Positions 32,473-42,308 of a DNA stretch of 64,000 bases are shown here, piece after piece. The notes beneath the pieces are model-generated. The model did not search any database and was not told the origin of the DNA. It worked only from the letters and a program-made list of their open reading frames with translations. The translations under genes were made by a program, and so were the position numbers. This DNA comes from CAZELM01 sp964512995 (GTDB lineage Bacteria > CSSED10-310). How positions within the stretch are numbered: position 1 is the stretch's first letter; the number at the start of each line of letters is the position of its first letter. The stretch lies in NCBI GenBank assembly GCA_964512995.1, contig CAZELM010000007.1, forward strand, positions 1 through 64,000, given 5' to 3'.

Positions 32473-35400
32473 TTAGAATCCCAATCCCTTCTTTCTGGCC
32501 AGAACACCATCCACCCAGCGTTTTTCTTCGGAGTCTTTGGGATATAATGCCGATAAAGATTGAGCAAGTTGCCAGAATCGCGTATCGTTCCCGATGCCGT
32601 CATCGACCAGAAATCGTTTCAATGCCTCGCTTCGGCCTGTAGAGAACAACAGCATGCTTTGGTGAATGCGGTCCAAAACGGTATTTCCCGGTTTTGCCAC
32701 AGCATCAAAGCCAAATATTCCGGATCGAATGTCGTCAGGCAGTTCCATTGCATCAAACAGACTGAGTTGTTGTTGTTTCTTCCGGCGTCTGACCGGCGTT
32801 TCGATGGATTCTTTTCCGAACAGATAACCCGCACGCTCTGATACGGGCAGCAGTCGTGCGATTTCGCCTTTTGTTTCAACTAAATGTCGAAGTTTTTCAA
32901 GATGGACGCCCAATCCCTGTGCGATTTTCCGGGCGGCATCGTATTCGAGACAGTATCCGCCTTTGGATTTGGGTTTCGCTGAATGTTCATCGCTTTCGTC
33001 GGACTGATCGGTATCTTCGGGCTCGGTTTTATTGGGTGCGCCGTTCGACTTATCGGCGAACAATGTCCACAGCCACATGGCGGTGATCCGGGCATCTTCT
33101 TCATATCCGGTGGCATCCGCGCCGTCAAAAATCATGTTCAGGGCTTCTCTGGCAACCGCAGCCCAGACGTGTTCCAGATATTCTTTCAATGTGACCTGAT
33201 CGCCATTTGGTTTTTCGACATGGGAGTATCTGGAGAAGATTTCCAATGCCGGACCCAGACAGGCAAAAATGGCATCCGCGCCGACAACGCCTTCCCGTGC
33301 CAATCGTGGCATCCAGGAATGGATGCGCTTGGGAAGTTCGGCGAGAATGTCTCGCCAGTCGCCCGAATCATCGTCGGTTTTTTCACGGGGACGACACACC
33401 AGATGGACGGAAGATGCAAGCGCAGCGGAATCTCTTGCCCGAAGCCGTGATCCACATTCTGTATCTATCGGCCATGATGCAGTAACAATCCATCCAGCAG
33501 AAAGCATCGCCTCCAATTGAGACTCCCAACCAGATGTTGATTTATGTGCGAATATTACAATACCAATCCCATTTAGTGCCACAACTCGCTTTGATTCCAT
33601 CAATGCGTATTCCATCGAACTCATAAAATATGCTGCATCCTTCTTCTTAATTTCGTCAACTATACACTCATCGTCTTTAGGTGTAAGAAGACCACCATCA
33701 CCAAAGTAAGGTAACAGACGCTTCAGCCACACATAGAAGAAATCAGATAAATCAGAATAAGGAACAGCATCATAATAGGGTGGATCAGTAAATAACACAT
33801 TAGCCATACCATTCAGTAGAAGATTGTTCTTTGCATCAGCTTGTTGGGCAATGCCTACATTCCAATCTTGGCCGTTGCTTTCTATAGTATGTGCAGAATT
33901 CTGGACTACTACCTCCCATGAACCGCTGCTCTCGCCAATCGGAATACCTTCAGCGAAATCCCACACAATTGATATCGCCTGTCTACCAAAAAGTTGTCTT
34001 GGACATTGAGCAACAGGTTCCCATCGACAAAGTGAATTCGCGAGGTCAGCTAACTTCCCAGGAAGCAATGCAATAAGAGATAGAAGAGCATCCCGGTAAT
34101 CAGATTTGTGGTTTTTTATGCTATCTCTCATTTCACACACCAATTTTACAAATGTGGTTAGCGATAATAACTGACGCTTAGTAAAAAGATCAGCAAATGT
34201 ATCCATACCATATGAGCGTTGATTAAAAGCCCTTCCTGCACCACTTCCCCCACCCAGAGGCGTTGGTTCAGTAGGAGTTAGACTTAAATTCCTCATATTG
34301 ATATCGATACGCTTATCTAACTCTGTGTTAGCTCGATTTAGAACGGGTAAGTCGCTATCATTTGGCAATCGATAAAAACGCCCTTGTACATTCGATCTTG
34401 TAGAAACGATGCAGAGTAAACGAGCATCTGCAGCACCGCCTTTTCGCGATTTTAATTGGCGACGAACAGATTCAACCGGTGTTGTAAATCCACAACATGG
34501 GCAGGTAGCAGAACCTCGTTTAACGGTGCTATCAAATTTTGGATTTTTGATCTGAACTTGTTGATCTTCCTGATCGATCCAGCAATCTTTATCTTTAATA
34601 ATGATCCGAAAATCTACTCGTTTTTTTTCTGGATTGCTAATCATTTGTAGCGCGACAGATCTCTTAGGTTTTTTTGCTAACCATAGGGATTTCATTAATG
34701 GCACTTCCGCACCGCAACCGGGTCCTTCACACGTTATTGTCCTTGCCCATAGATACGCTATTGGCGTGGCTCCATCTGGATCTTTCGGATAAAATTCAGC
34801 CAGTTCCTTCTCCGCTTCTTCTTTGATCCATTTCCCCCATTTTCTGACCTCATCGGCTAGTTGTTTCCCATATTTTGGAATATATTCCAGAACGACTTTG
34901 TTCAGTAACACAGCGACCGGGTTCAGGTCACTCGCGAATGCATCCGCTCCCACCCGCAACGCTTCCAATGGGATCGAACCGCCTCCGGCAAATGGATCGA
35001 CCACTAATGGTCGTGTCCCCGGCTCACCTCCCAATGATTCATGAGCAGCCTGCGTCAGTGCTCGTGCTGTTTCAAGAAATTCCCGAACCGTTGATGCATC
35101 CCAGTTGGCAAAATCTGCAATAAAATCAAGCAGTGCATATCGCATGTCCGGCCAGCTCGCGGGATTGTCCGCATGCCAGGCTCCCGGACTCAATCGGTTC
35201 CAATGCGGCCATCCGACTGTTGAAAGATCACCAAGTCTTGAACTCTCCCGGACTTTCCCGGCAAATTCCATCAGAATCGTCACAACCGCATCACGAAATG
35301 ATTGGGGGCACAGATCATCGGCGGGATCCGGCCATAACGCCGCACAGATCACCGCCCGGCATGCTGCCAGCGGCCGACGCGCCCACCAGATGTGCAGCGT

Positions 35401-35499
35401 TGAGATATGACCATGACGGATGCTCTTCTCCCGTCGCGCGTGGGCAGATATGGCCTTGATGGGCAGATCGACTTCGATCAGCCGTTTGGGGTATTTCAT
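32473..35499 (-). CDS. DUF1156-family DNA adenine methyltransferase
   Basis: 1008 residues. It opens with the DUF1156 signature region (LIEVDLPIKAISAHARREK, then ISTLHIWWARRPLAACRA). The SAM-binding motif is VVDPFAGGGSIPLEAL at about residue 165 and the catalytic motif is FTDPPYYDAVPY at about 571, the DPPY class of N6-adenine or N4-cytosine methylases. A Cys-rich patch in the middle (TCEGPGCGAEV; SATCPCCGF) suggests a zinc ribbon. The ATG overlaps the helicase stop as ATGA. It probably marks self DNA for the system. The target site cannot be read from sequence. Confidence 0.88.
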   Translation of the reverse strand: MKYPKRLIEVDLPIKAISAHARREKSIRHGHISTLHIWWARRPLAACRAVICAALWPDPADDLCPQSFRDAVVTILMEFAGKVRESSRLGDLSTVGWPHWNRLSPGAWHADNPASWPDMRYALLDFIADFANWDASTVREFLETARALTQAAHESLGGEPGTRPLVVDPFAGGGSIPLEALRVGADAFASDLNPVAVLLNKVVLEYIPKYGKQLADEVRKWGKWIKEEAEKELAEFYPKDPDGATPIAYLWARTITCEGPGCGAEVPLMKSLWLAKKPKRSVALQMISNPEKKRVDFRIIIKDKDCWIDQEDQQVQIKNPKFDSTVKRGSATCPCCGFTTPVESVRRQLKSRKGGAADARLLCIVSTRSNVQGRFYRLPNDSDLPVLNRANTELDKRIDINMRNLSLTPTEPTPLGGGSGAGRAFNQRSYGMDTFADLFTKRQLLSLTTFVKLVCEMRDSIKNHKSDYRDALLSLIALLPGKLADLANSLCRWEPVAQCPRQLFGRQAISIVWDFAEGIPIGESSGSWEVVVQNSAHTIESNGQDWNVGIAQQADAKNNLLLNGMANVLFTDPPYYDAVPYSDLSDFFYVWLKRLLPYFGDGGLLTPKDDECIVDEIKKKDAAYFMSSMEYALMESKRVVALNGIGIVIFAHKSTSGWESQLEAMLSAGWIVTASWPIDTECGSRLRARDSAALASSVHLVCRPREKTDDDSGDWRDILAELPKRIHSWMPRLAREGVVGADAIFACLGPALEIFSRYSHVEKPNGDQVTLKEYLEHVWAAVAREALNMIFDGADATGYEEDARITAMWLWTLFADKSNGAPNKTEPEDTDQSDESDEHSAKPKSKGGYCLEYDAARKIAQGLGVHLEKLRHLVETKGEIARLLPVSERAGYLFGKESIETPVRRRKKQQQLSLFDAMELPDDIRSGIFGFDAVAKPGNTVLDRIHQSMLLFSTGRSEALKRFLVDDGIGNDTRFWQLAQSLSALYPKDSEEKRWVDGVLARKKGLGF

Positions 35500-38400
35500 G
35501 AATGGTCTCCCGCTGCGAGTATCTGGTCTTTCCCGATGTGATAATGCTCGATCTTCATCAGAGGTTCCCAGTTCATCCGGGCAGGATTCCGAATGATGTT
35601 GATTTCAGGGATTGCCGAGCAGTGATACACAACATACAACCAGTAATCCTGTCCCAGCCGTTCGGCCGTCTTGTATTCATTCATGGTCAATGCAATCTCT
35701 CCGATATCAGCCCGGCCTTTGACTTCAATAAACCGGATATCGATTACGGTATGCGGATTGTCCGGCTGCAATTTCCGGGATATCAGATCAAATCCTTTAT
35801 TGTCTTTCTCGACGCTCTCCACCCGCCATCCCCGTTTTTTTTCATAATCCATGACCGTCTGAATCGCAATCCGTTCGATTTCATCATCCCGGACCATGGC
35901 CGCCATTCCCGGAGATACCCGTTCCGGATGGGGCAATACCCACGACCGGCCTTCGGGTCTGATATCAGAAATCGAGCAATTCTGTTCTTTATCCAGGTCC
36001 GCCTGCTTCTTGTCTTTTCGGGCATTCAACTCAAACAATCGATCTTCGGTTTTTTTGAGATTGGCCGCCAGCAGCGGATTATGTTCATCCGTCATCTGCG
36101 ACTCAATCAGATCCGCCATCCGGCAGTTCTGTCTGTCGATCAACGCATTCAGACTGATGTCAATATGCTTTCTGACAACCTCAACTTGCCGGTCCCTAAT
36201 GAGTCGATTTTCTTCGAGCCATTTGTTGAGAACCGCTTCAATCAAAAAATGCTCCAGCCGATCTTTTCCTGGAAGCCGGGCATCATCCGGGAGTTCATGA
36301 TGATTGTCTGACACGGCGATATCCAGAAAAATGGTGGGTTGGCGGATGCTCATCTCACCATCGAGGTTTGTCTGCACAACAAACAGCTTCCGGTGGATAT
36401 AATGACCCAGACCGTCCCGGATGGCTGCGGAAAACAGGTCCAGACGGTACGGTGTCTCGGTATGGAGATCATAAAATACAGCACCCCGCGCCAGATCATC
36501 CTGGACTTTTTCGACAACACTCTCCCGGACACATTCAAACAGCGGATGTCCGGGTGTGACCCAATCCAGTGTTGTATTTTTGTGCAATAATCGCTTATCA
36601 AACGCGATCGTTTTATACTCCCGACCCAGTTTTCCGAATCGATGCTCGAGTTGTTCGCCGATCGGCCAGAGGTTTCGGGGGATTTTCCCGATCCGCCAGG
36701 CATGCCGGTTGTCGCTGGTCGCTTTGGGATGGATTCCGATCATGGGAGATGCAGATATGAAAAAATCCTCGATGACTTCCGGGACAAGTCTCCGCTCTTT
36801 GGCTTCTGCGGACTTTCCGACAATGGCGGACAAATTCAGTTCGCGTTTGGCCAGTCCTTCGAGGGTGGAGTGGGTGATCCGCTGTAACCGCTCCGTATCA
36901 ACGGTCTCGATGATGCGGCTGGTGATCACGTCTTCGGTGAGGTTTCTGGCATAGAGTTCCCGGAGCATCCGTTCCAGCATGTTGGCCGGGAACACATCTC
37001 CAATGACATTAAATACTTTTCCGGTTTCTTCCGGATCGAGATCGTGTTCAATTTTCTTGATCCGTTCAAACAACTTCTGAAGAACACGGCCCTCCCGTGT
37101 GTTTGTGCTGACAAAATTGAAAATCAGGCAGTCCTTGTCCTGGCCGTATCGATGAATCCGTCCCATCCGTTGTTCCAGCCGGACGGGATTCCAGGGAATG
37201 TCGTAGTTGATCATGAACCAGCAAAACTGAAGATTGATGCCTTCGCCGGCCGCTTCTGTTGCGACCAGAACCTGACAATCATCCCTGAATTCCTTTTCTG
37301 AATAAATCCGGGTTCCGGGAGTATTCCGGTCTCCGATTTTCATACCGCCATGTATCTGTGTGACGGACAGATTCCATTCGCGCAGTTTACTCACAAGATA
37401 ATCCAGCGTATCCTTGTGTTCCGTAAAGAGGAGCAATTTCATGTTTGGATCACTGAATACATGATGATCAGTGAGCACTTCTTTCAGTTTGATGAGTTTG
37501 GATTGTTGCACATCGCGTTCTTCCAGTGTGCGTGCTTTCAATATCAACTCATTCAACTGGCGGATTTCTTCACGGAGTGCGCTTGGATCAATGGATGCGA
37601 CAACCTCTTCCAGATCGGACATGATCGCTGTTCGTTCGTCTTCTGATAGATCGTCGAAATCATCGGGTAATTTCTTCCAGATCTGTTCGTCACGGTATGC
37701 AGTGGGATTGGCCAGAATTTTTTCACGTTTGTCCCGCATCCGCTCCAGACTGCGTCGAACCGCATAGACACTGGAAGCAAACCGCCGTTGCAGCATGGCC
37801 ATGGTAAACCCGAGCGCTCGTCCTTTTGCGGAGTCGTCCATGAATGCTTTGATGGACTGATCCTCCACATAGTGCGTCAGATCCTCATAAAAATCATATT
37901 CTTCGTGATCGATCTGAAACTCGGATGTCTGAACTTTGCGTTTGGTGAACAGGGCTTTGGCTTTCCCGGTTTCCGGATCCGGGAATGTCACCAGAGCTTC
38001 TTTGACTCGCCGAAGATAGAACGGAGCTTCATTCATTTTCATGGCTTCTTCAAGACTTTGGATGTCTCCGTACACATCCCGGTCCAGTAGCTCCAGAAAC
38101 AGACAGAAATTCGCCGGATCGCCTTTATGAGGTGTCGCGGTCATGAGCAGATAATGATCGGTGATGTCGGATAATGCTTCCCCCAACTGATATGCCTGGG
38201 TTTTCCGGTCTGCGCTGTATGCACTCATTTTATGGGCTTCGTCAACGATAATCAGATCCCAATGGCTCCGGAGAAGGCTCTCCCGGGCGTCATCGATCCG
38301 GGATGCCCATGAAATCGATGTAACGACCTGGTGTTTTTCCTGCCAGGGGTTGGACCCATAATTGGCTCGCAGGACATCGCCCCGGATAATCTCGAATTTT

Positions 38401-38921
38401 TCATGAAACTTCTCCTGCAGTTCGCGTTGCCATTGAAAGGACAGGTTTGCGGGAGTGACGATGAGGATCCGCTGGATCAACCCACGGATTTTCAGTTCTT
38501 TTATAAGAAGTCCGGCCATGATGGTTTTACCTGCTCCGGGATCATCTGCCAGCAAGAACCGGATGCGTGGCAGTTTCAGGAAATAATCGTAGACCGCCTC
38601 CAGTTGGTGGGGCAGTGGATCGACCCGAGCGATGGACAAACTGAAATAGGGATCATATTCATACGCAAGACCCAACCGCATGGCTTCAACACCCAGACGA
38701 AAATGAAGCGGATTCCCGTCATATGTTTCAGTTTCACCTGCGGATTGCAGATTTTGGATTTGGTCACTGTTCAGAATGGGTTCGTAGACTTTGCCTGATT
38801 TTATACCTTTACCGATGATTTTCACCGATTCGCCGATGGGAGTGGCAACAATGATCTGGACGGGTTCCGGCAGGATGTTTCCCCGGATGGTGATATGGGG
38901 CTTGAGTTGATCGGGATTCAC
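35496..38921 (-). CDS. SNF2-family helicase with C-terminal DUF3883 nuclease-like domain
   Basis: 1141 residues. Helicase motifs: LADDPGAGKTIMAG (Walker A, about 127), IIVDEAHKMS (DEAH, about 227), MTATPHKGDP, and a second RecA-like lobe with LVATEAAGEGINLQ and RMGRIHRYGQ (about 587). The last about 120 residues match DUF3883: RVESVEKDNKGFDLIS, then IRFIEVKGRADIGEI, where GFDL and EVKG form a PD-(D/E)XK-like active site. GTG start at 38921 with GGAG 7 bases upstream. It is the first gene of the operon and comparable to the SNF2 (DrmD-type) component of DISARM-like systems. It probably translocates on or remodels DNA. Confidence 0.86.
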   Translation of the reverse strand: MNPDQLKPHITIRGNILPEPVQIIVATPIGESVKIIGKGIKSGKVYEPILNSDQIQNLQSAGETETYDGNPLHFRLGVEAMRLGLAYEYDPYFSLSIARVDPLPHQLEAVYDYFLKLPRIRFLLADDPGAGKTIMAGLLIKELKIRGLIQRILIVTPANLSFQWQRELQEKFHEKFEIIRGDVLRANYGSNPWQEKHQVVTSISWASRIDDARESLLRSHWDLIIVDEAHKMSAYSADRKTQAYQLGEALSDITDHYLLMTATPHKGDPANFCLFLELLDRDVYGDIQSLEEAMKMNEAPFYLRRVKEALVTFPDPETGKAKALFTKRKVQTSEFQIDHEEYDFYEDLTHYVEDQSIKAFMDDSAKGRALGFTMAMLQRRFASSVYAVRRSLERMRDKREKILANPTAYRDEQIWKKLPDDFDDLSEDERTAIMSDLEEVVASIDPSALREEIRQLNELILKARTLEERDVQQSKLIKLKEVLTDHHVFSDPNMKLLLFTEHKDTLDYLVSKLREWNLSVTQIHGGMKIGDRNTPGTRIYSEKEFRDDCQVLVATEAAGEGINLQFCWFMINYDIPWNPVRLEQRMGRIHRYGQDKDCLIFNFVSTNTREGRVLQKLFERIKKIEHDLDPEETGKVFNVIGDVFPANMLERMLRELYARNLTEDVITSRIIETVDTERLQRITHSTLEGLAKRELNLSAIVGKSAEAKERRLVPEVIEDFFISASPMIGIHPKATSDNRHAWRIGKIPRNLWPIGEQLEHRFGKLGREYKTIAFDKRLLHKNTTLDWVTPGHPLFECVRESVVEKVQDDLARGAVFYDLHTETPYRLDLFSAAIRDGLGHYIHRKLFVVQTNLDGEMSIRQPTIFLDIAVSDNHHELPDDARLPGKDRLEHFLIEAVLNKWLEENRLIRDRQVEVVRKHIDISLNALIDRQNCRMADLIESQMTDEHNPLLAANLKKTEDRLFELNARKDKKQADLDKEQNCSISDIRPEGRSWVLPHPERVSPGMAAMVRDDEIERIAIQTVMDYEKKRGWRVESVEKDNKGFDLISRKLQPDNPHTVIDIRFIEVKGRADIGEIALTMNEYKTAERLGQDYWLYVVYHCSAIPEINIIRNPARMNWEPLMKIEHYHIGKDQILAAGDHS

Positions 38922-38981
38922 TGCTCATCTCCATTTTTTATCAGAAAATCAAACGACCACACAAAACGTATGATGTTACTT

Positions 38982-39009
38982 TATATATTGATATATCGTT
39001 CTTTTGCAA
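38982..39009 (-). promoter_or_regulatory. Putative promoter of the helicase-led defence operon
   Basis: On the minus strand, TTGCAA, a 16-base spacer and TATATA, about 60 bases before the GTG start at 38921, in very AT-rich DNA. The divergent gene at 39106 must have its own promoter in the same 180 bases. Confidence 0.45.
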
Positions 39010-39105
39010 GAAAAAAGAGTGAAGTAATTAATAAAAAACTGTTGAAATACAATCGAATTTCAAGTTATCGTGGATTGGATAATCTCATGAGGAGAGGGGG
39101 CGACA

Positions 39106-39762
39106 ATGAATCATCTGAAAAAACTACTGAATATGGCAACCAAAGAGGATTTAGAAGCATTGGCACAAATTCTGACAGCAGATAAAATAACTGCTGCTTC
39201 TATTACTGAAGCATTCTCTTACCAAAGTCAGTCCGTTTTCGGTTATGCCTTTTGTCGGACACCAGGTTATAAAGAAATCGTATGGCAGGTATTACAGCAA
39301 ATGAAGATCCCTTATAAAGCATATGAAACGACTCAAGAACTCGAGATCAAATTGGCTCAGAAAGTGATGGAAACGGTTTGGGAAAAAATGACACCGGAAC
39401 AGCGACAAGAGATGGAAGAACAATTGAAAAAAACGGCCCAGCAATATGATAAGGGAAGTGACCTTGCTAAGAATGCAAGTATTTTCGCTGCATTGGGAGC
39501 CGCGCAGCTTTCAGGATTCAGTGTTTATTTACTGGCCTCAACTGCGCTGGGATTCTTGACCCACGCGGTTAGCATTACTCTGCCGTTTGTTGTTTATTCC
39601 ACGATGTCCAGCGCGATTGCCATTATTATTGGCCCTGTTGGATGGATAGGTGCTGGAATATATGCGCTATGGGCATTGACGGGTCCAAACTACAAAAAAC
39701 TAATCCCAGCGATACTTTTTGTCTTGGCGTTACGACAACGGATAGAGGGAAATTATATATAG
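39106..39762 (+). CDS. UPF0174 / YaaW (HtpY)-like membrane-associated protein
   Basis: 218 residues. The C-terminal GPVGWIGAGIYALWALTGPN followed by KLIPAILFVLALRQR is the signature of the YaaW/UPF0174 family (E. coli YaaW, also called HtpY). Two hydrophobic segments at about 130-155 and 165-185 suggest membrane association; the N-terminal half is helical and polar. Molecular function is unknown; in E. coli the gene lies in a heat-shock context. AGGAGAGGGGGCGACA before the ATG supports the start. It is divergent from the defence operon and may be unrelated to it. Confidence 0.75.
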   Translation: MNHLKKLLNMATKEDLEALAQILTADKITAASITEAFSYQSQSVFGYAFCRTPGYKEIVWQVLQQMKIPYKAYETTQELEIKLAQKVMETVWEKMTPEQRQEMEEQLKKTAQQYDKGSDLAKNASIFAALGAAQLSGFSVYLLASTALGFLTHAVSITLPFVVYSTMSSAIAIIIGPVGWIGAGIYALWALTGPNYKKLIPAILFVLALRQRIEGNYI

Positions 39763-39928
39763 TTAATTGATATTTAAAGCAAAGCATGAGTTTTGTCTTC
39801 CGAAAATTTCACCATGTTGACGGCTAATCTGCCTATGAACAGGTTGTACTGCAGAAAAATTGCAATTTCCCGCATCCCAAATCCCTGCCATGTGGATTAA
39901 AGAGATCTATAATTGTGGACGATCCTTC

Positions 39929-40010
39929 TACTCTCTCCCCCCGGGAGAGTGTCGCCAGCCGATTCAGCCCGGTCCAATCCATACACAAGGTCGGCGGGGT
40001 GAGGGAGGTA
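39929..40010. repeat. Dispersed CTCTCCC/GGGAGAG repeat
   Basis: ACTCTCTCC-CCCC-GGGAGAGTGT hairpin followed about 40 bases on by GGTCGGCGGGGTGAGGGAGG. Same family and order of parts as the elements at 10226 and 42309. It leads directly into the 21-bp minisatellite, within the 870-base gene-free stretch before the gene at 40637. Confidence 0.75.
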
Positions 40011-40048
40011 TGCCAATGAATCGGTTACCGCTGATGGCGGAAATGCCG

Positions 40049-40336
40049 TTGCAGACGATCATTGTGGGTCTTCAGATGATCATCGTAACTCTGCAGATCA
40101 CCGCATGTGGACCTGCAAACAATTATCCCACGTCTGCAAATCATCATCATGGATTTGCAAATGATCATCACACGTCCTCAGATCATTGTCATGGCTCTGA
40201 AAATCTTCATCCAGATTCTGTTGAGGACCGCTTGTGGACCTGCAAATGATCATCGCACGTCTGCAAATCACCATCATGGATTTGCAAGGCACCATCATAA
40301 CTCTGCAAATCATCCTATCACTCTGCAATCAGTCAC
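40049..40336. repeat. 21-bp minisatellite, about 13 degenerate units
   Basis: Units of 21 bases (a few of 20 or 22) begin with TTGCA/CTGCA and run AAATCATCATCAT-like, for example starts at 40049, 40070 and 40091. The 22- and 20-base units shift the frame, so no single frame covers the array, although one frame reads as a heptad LQxIIxx. Units are too short and too similar, and lack spacers, to be CRISPR. It is probably non-coding, grown by slippage. Confidence 0.8.
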
Positions 40337-40636
40337 TCTCCTGGTTCGACGATAACCGGATTTATAGCTGCTCGATGGGATCGTGATCAGGGGTACGACC
40401 CCCCCCAAAAAAAAAAATAAAACGTCGATGGAAATAATAAATTTGTTTATTAATTATAATAAGTTACATGAAATGAAGATAATTTTCATTTTTCTCCTTG
40501 ATTTCCTGGAAATCAATTCTGTATATAATAATCAGTTGTTGTGAATGCATATGTGACAGGTAACTGGGTATAGACGCCAAATCGGTTTCCATGGTTCTAT
40601 TTTTATCTCAAAACAGTTATCAGGAGGTTTTTTTGT
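40337..40636. other. Spacer with C8A11 homopolymer tract
   Basis: About 300 bases upstream of the gene at 40637. A run of eight C (40399-40406) is followed directly by eleven A (40407-40417), a slippage-prone tract. The remainder is AT-rich and should contain the promoter of the next gene. No other feature is seen. Confidence 0.6.
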
Positions 40637-41326
40637 ATGAACAAAACGCAAAACAACAAATTATCGATGCATTATGCCACCCAGAAAGCCTGTGAACGTC
40701 AAATCGACGTGGTCAATGAATTTCTTCCGTTCAAAGAAGCATTCCAGGACTTCTGTGAATGTTTGATCGAAATCGAAGGATGCTTTCGTCGTCAGGACAT
40801 GCCGACGACCGGGATCACCCAGGACAAAGCCTCTCTGAAAAGCGATATGACAACAGCCGCTATGGATATTGCGAGCGGAATTAGTTTCTACGCCGTAAAC
40901 ACAAAGAACAAAGCGCTTCTGAAAAAAGCAACCTTGACAAGCCGGGATATCTCATATGTCCGGGATTTTACGTCAATCCAGCGCTGTGTTTTCCTCAAGT
41001 CTCTGGCCGAAGAGCACCTCCCCCATCTCGCTGCATACGGAATCCTGCCCACCCATGTGGAAAGCCTCGCAAACCACATCACAGCCTTTCAAACCATCAG
41101 AATATGTCCACGGGAACTTCGGGATCAAAGAAAAGCAACCACCCAGGAATTGAAATTGCTTTTTAAGAAAGCCGATTACATCCTGAAAGAAAAAATGGAC
41201 CGCATGGTGCGACGGTTGAGGAGCAGTCACCCACAGTTCTATCAGGAGTATTTCATTGCCCGGATGATCTGCGATACCGGAATACGGCGCTCCAAGCCAG
41301 AGGAATCACCCGAAACAACAGCATAA
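40637..41326 (+). CDS. Hypothetical helical protein, 229 residues
   Basis: Not recognised as a named family. Mostly long amphipathic helices (for example VNEFLPFKEAFQDFCECLIE and TQELKLLFKKADYILKEKMD) with a basic C-terminal region KMDRMVRRLRSSHPQFYQEY. No signal peptide or membrane segment. CAGGAGGTTTTTTTGT in front of the ATG is a strong ribosome site, so it is very likely expressed. It stands alone between repeats. The helix-rich, basic character fits a nucleic-acid or protein-binding scaffold, but there is no specific evidence. Confidence 0.7.
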   Translation: MNKTQNNKLSMHYATQKACERQIDVVNEFLPFKEAFQDFCECLIEIEGCFRRQDMPTTGITQDKASLKSDMTTAAMDIASGISFYAVNTKNKALLKKATLTSRDISYVRDFTSIQRCVFLKSLAEEHLPHLAAYGILPTHVESLANHITAFQTIRICPRELRDQRKATTQELKLLFKKADYILKEKMDRMVRRLRSSHPQFYQEYFIARMICDTGIRRSKPEESPETTA

Positions 41327-41541
41327 TACGCCTCCTACCATGAACCCCCATCCACGCCACAATGCTCCATCCAACTCCACACTGTAATATTTTCGTCTGA
41401 TGTGATGTAATTTAGTAATAAATGATATATAAACTGTTTTTAATGATGAAATATAGGGCGAATGGTATCCATGGACAATAGAGGAAATACGATACACACC
41501 AACCAGGATTCCAAATGGATGCCATTCGCCCGCATGCGTGA

Positions 41542-41787
41542 TTATTCCATGATATTCAGACTCTTACCAGAGCTTAGAGACCGTATCACTGTCATCACGT
41601 TGGTTTTCGTCTGAGTATAATCCGTCACCAGATCGTCGATCAATGCCGAGGGAAGCTCACGTTTCACGAGTTCTTCCCGAAATGCATTCTTCGCTTTCCG
41701 GAACGAGATATGGAAATGAACAAACTGGATGCCGAGTCTGGCAAACAGTTTAATCATCTGAGTCATCGTCATAAAATTCTTCATCAT
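41542..41787 (-). CDS. Small hypothetical protein, 81 residues
   Basis: Not recognised. Predicted helical, basic in the middle (HISFRKAKNAFREELVKR), no membrane segment. The first ATG at 41787 has AAGGAAG about 5 bases upstream. It overlaps the 3' end of the preceding 99-residue gene by 38 bases, so the two are probably one translationally coupled unit. Function unknown. Confidence 0.6.
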   Translation of the reverse strand: MMKNFMTMTQMIKLFARLGIQFVHFHISFRKAKNAFREELVKRELPSALIDDLVTDYTQTKTNVMTVIRSLSSGKSLNIME

Positions 41788-42049
41788 CGTCACTTCCTTG
41801 GAAATCCCGGAATAACTCCGCCATTCGTGAGAAGGTTCCCATATAATCCCGAGTCAACTCGACCGCGACTTCCATCGGCATATCACTCTTCTTGACTTCC
41901 GTGAAAAATGCACCAACCGCTTTTCCCATCTCCCGGCCGGATTCCTCGGAAAAAATACTCTGAACAATCCCTTTGATCAATGTTGGAACTTTATCCGAAA
42001 CAATCGTCAATATTTCCTTCAGCTCACGGGCATCTTTATCGCCTGGCAT
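41750..42049 (-). CDS. Small hypothetical protein with acidic tail, 99 residues
   Basis: Not recognised. Helical throughout, ending in a strongly acidic tail (GSDDDEEFYDDDSDD). The ATG at 42049 is chosen because GTGGAGGGAATC precedes it; an in-frame ATG at 42133 has no site and adds hydrophobic residues with no support. It forms an overlapping pair with the 81-residue gene: acidic partner first, basic partner second. That pattern occurs in small two-protein modules such as toxin-antitoxin pairs, but no motif confirms it. Confidence 0.6.
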   Translation of the reverse strand: MPGDKDARELKEILTIVSDKVPTLIKGIVQSIFSEESGREMGKAVGAFFTEVKKSDMPMEVAVELTRDYMGTFSRMAELFRDFQGSDDDEEFYDDDSDD

Positions 42050-42205
42050 GATTCCCTCCACTTCTTCTGACACATCGCCATGTTTCCAAAAGGATATTAC
42101 GCCGTGTAACATCCAGGTTATAAACTGTATCACATTTCAAGGAATAAGGTATAGATGATAGTACGTTACCTCAATTTTGTTTTTGACCTTACCCCAGGAA
42201 CGCCG

Positions 42206-42272
42206 CTGGCAGGTTTGAACAGTAGTGGTTTCATTTATACCGGGCGGTATACCGTTTCAAACCTGCCACAAC
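42206..42272. repeat. 67-bp hairpin repeat, copy 1 (TGGCAGGTTTGAA arms)
   Basis: Arms TGGCAGGTTTGAA (42206-42218) and TTCAAACCTGCCA (42256-42268) form a 13-bp inverted repeat around about 37 bases. A second, about 90% identical copy lies at 42563-42628. The two copies bracket the gap-containing GGGAGAGGG repeat. Confidence 0.8.
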
Positions 42273-42308
42273 AGAACAATTCAGCAACGTATTGGCAGAT
42301 AGCTCTTT

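Noticed and set aside
40049..40336. CRISPR array
   Set aside because: Units are 21 bases, contiguous and degenerate, with no unique spacers and no cas genes.
39860..40355. Protein-coding frames over the minisatellite
   Set aside because: Frame breaks at the 20- and 22-base units, low complexity, no ribosome site.
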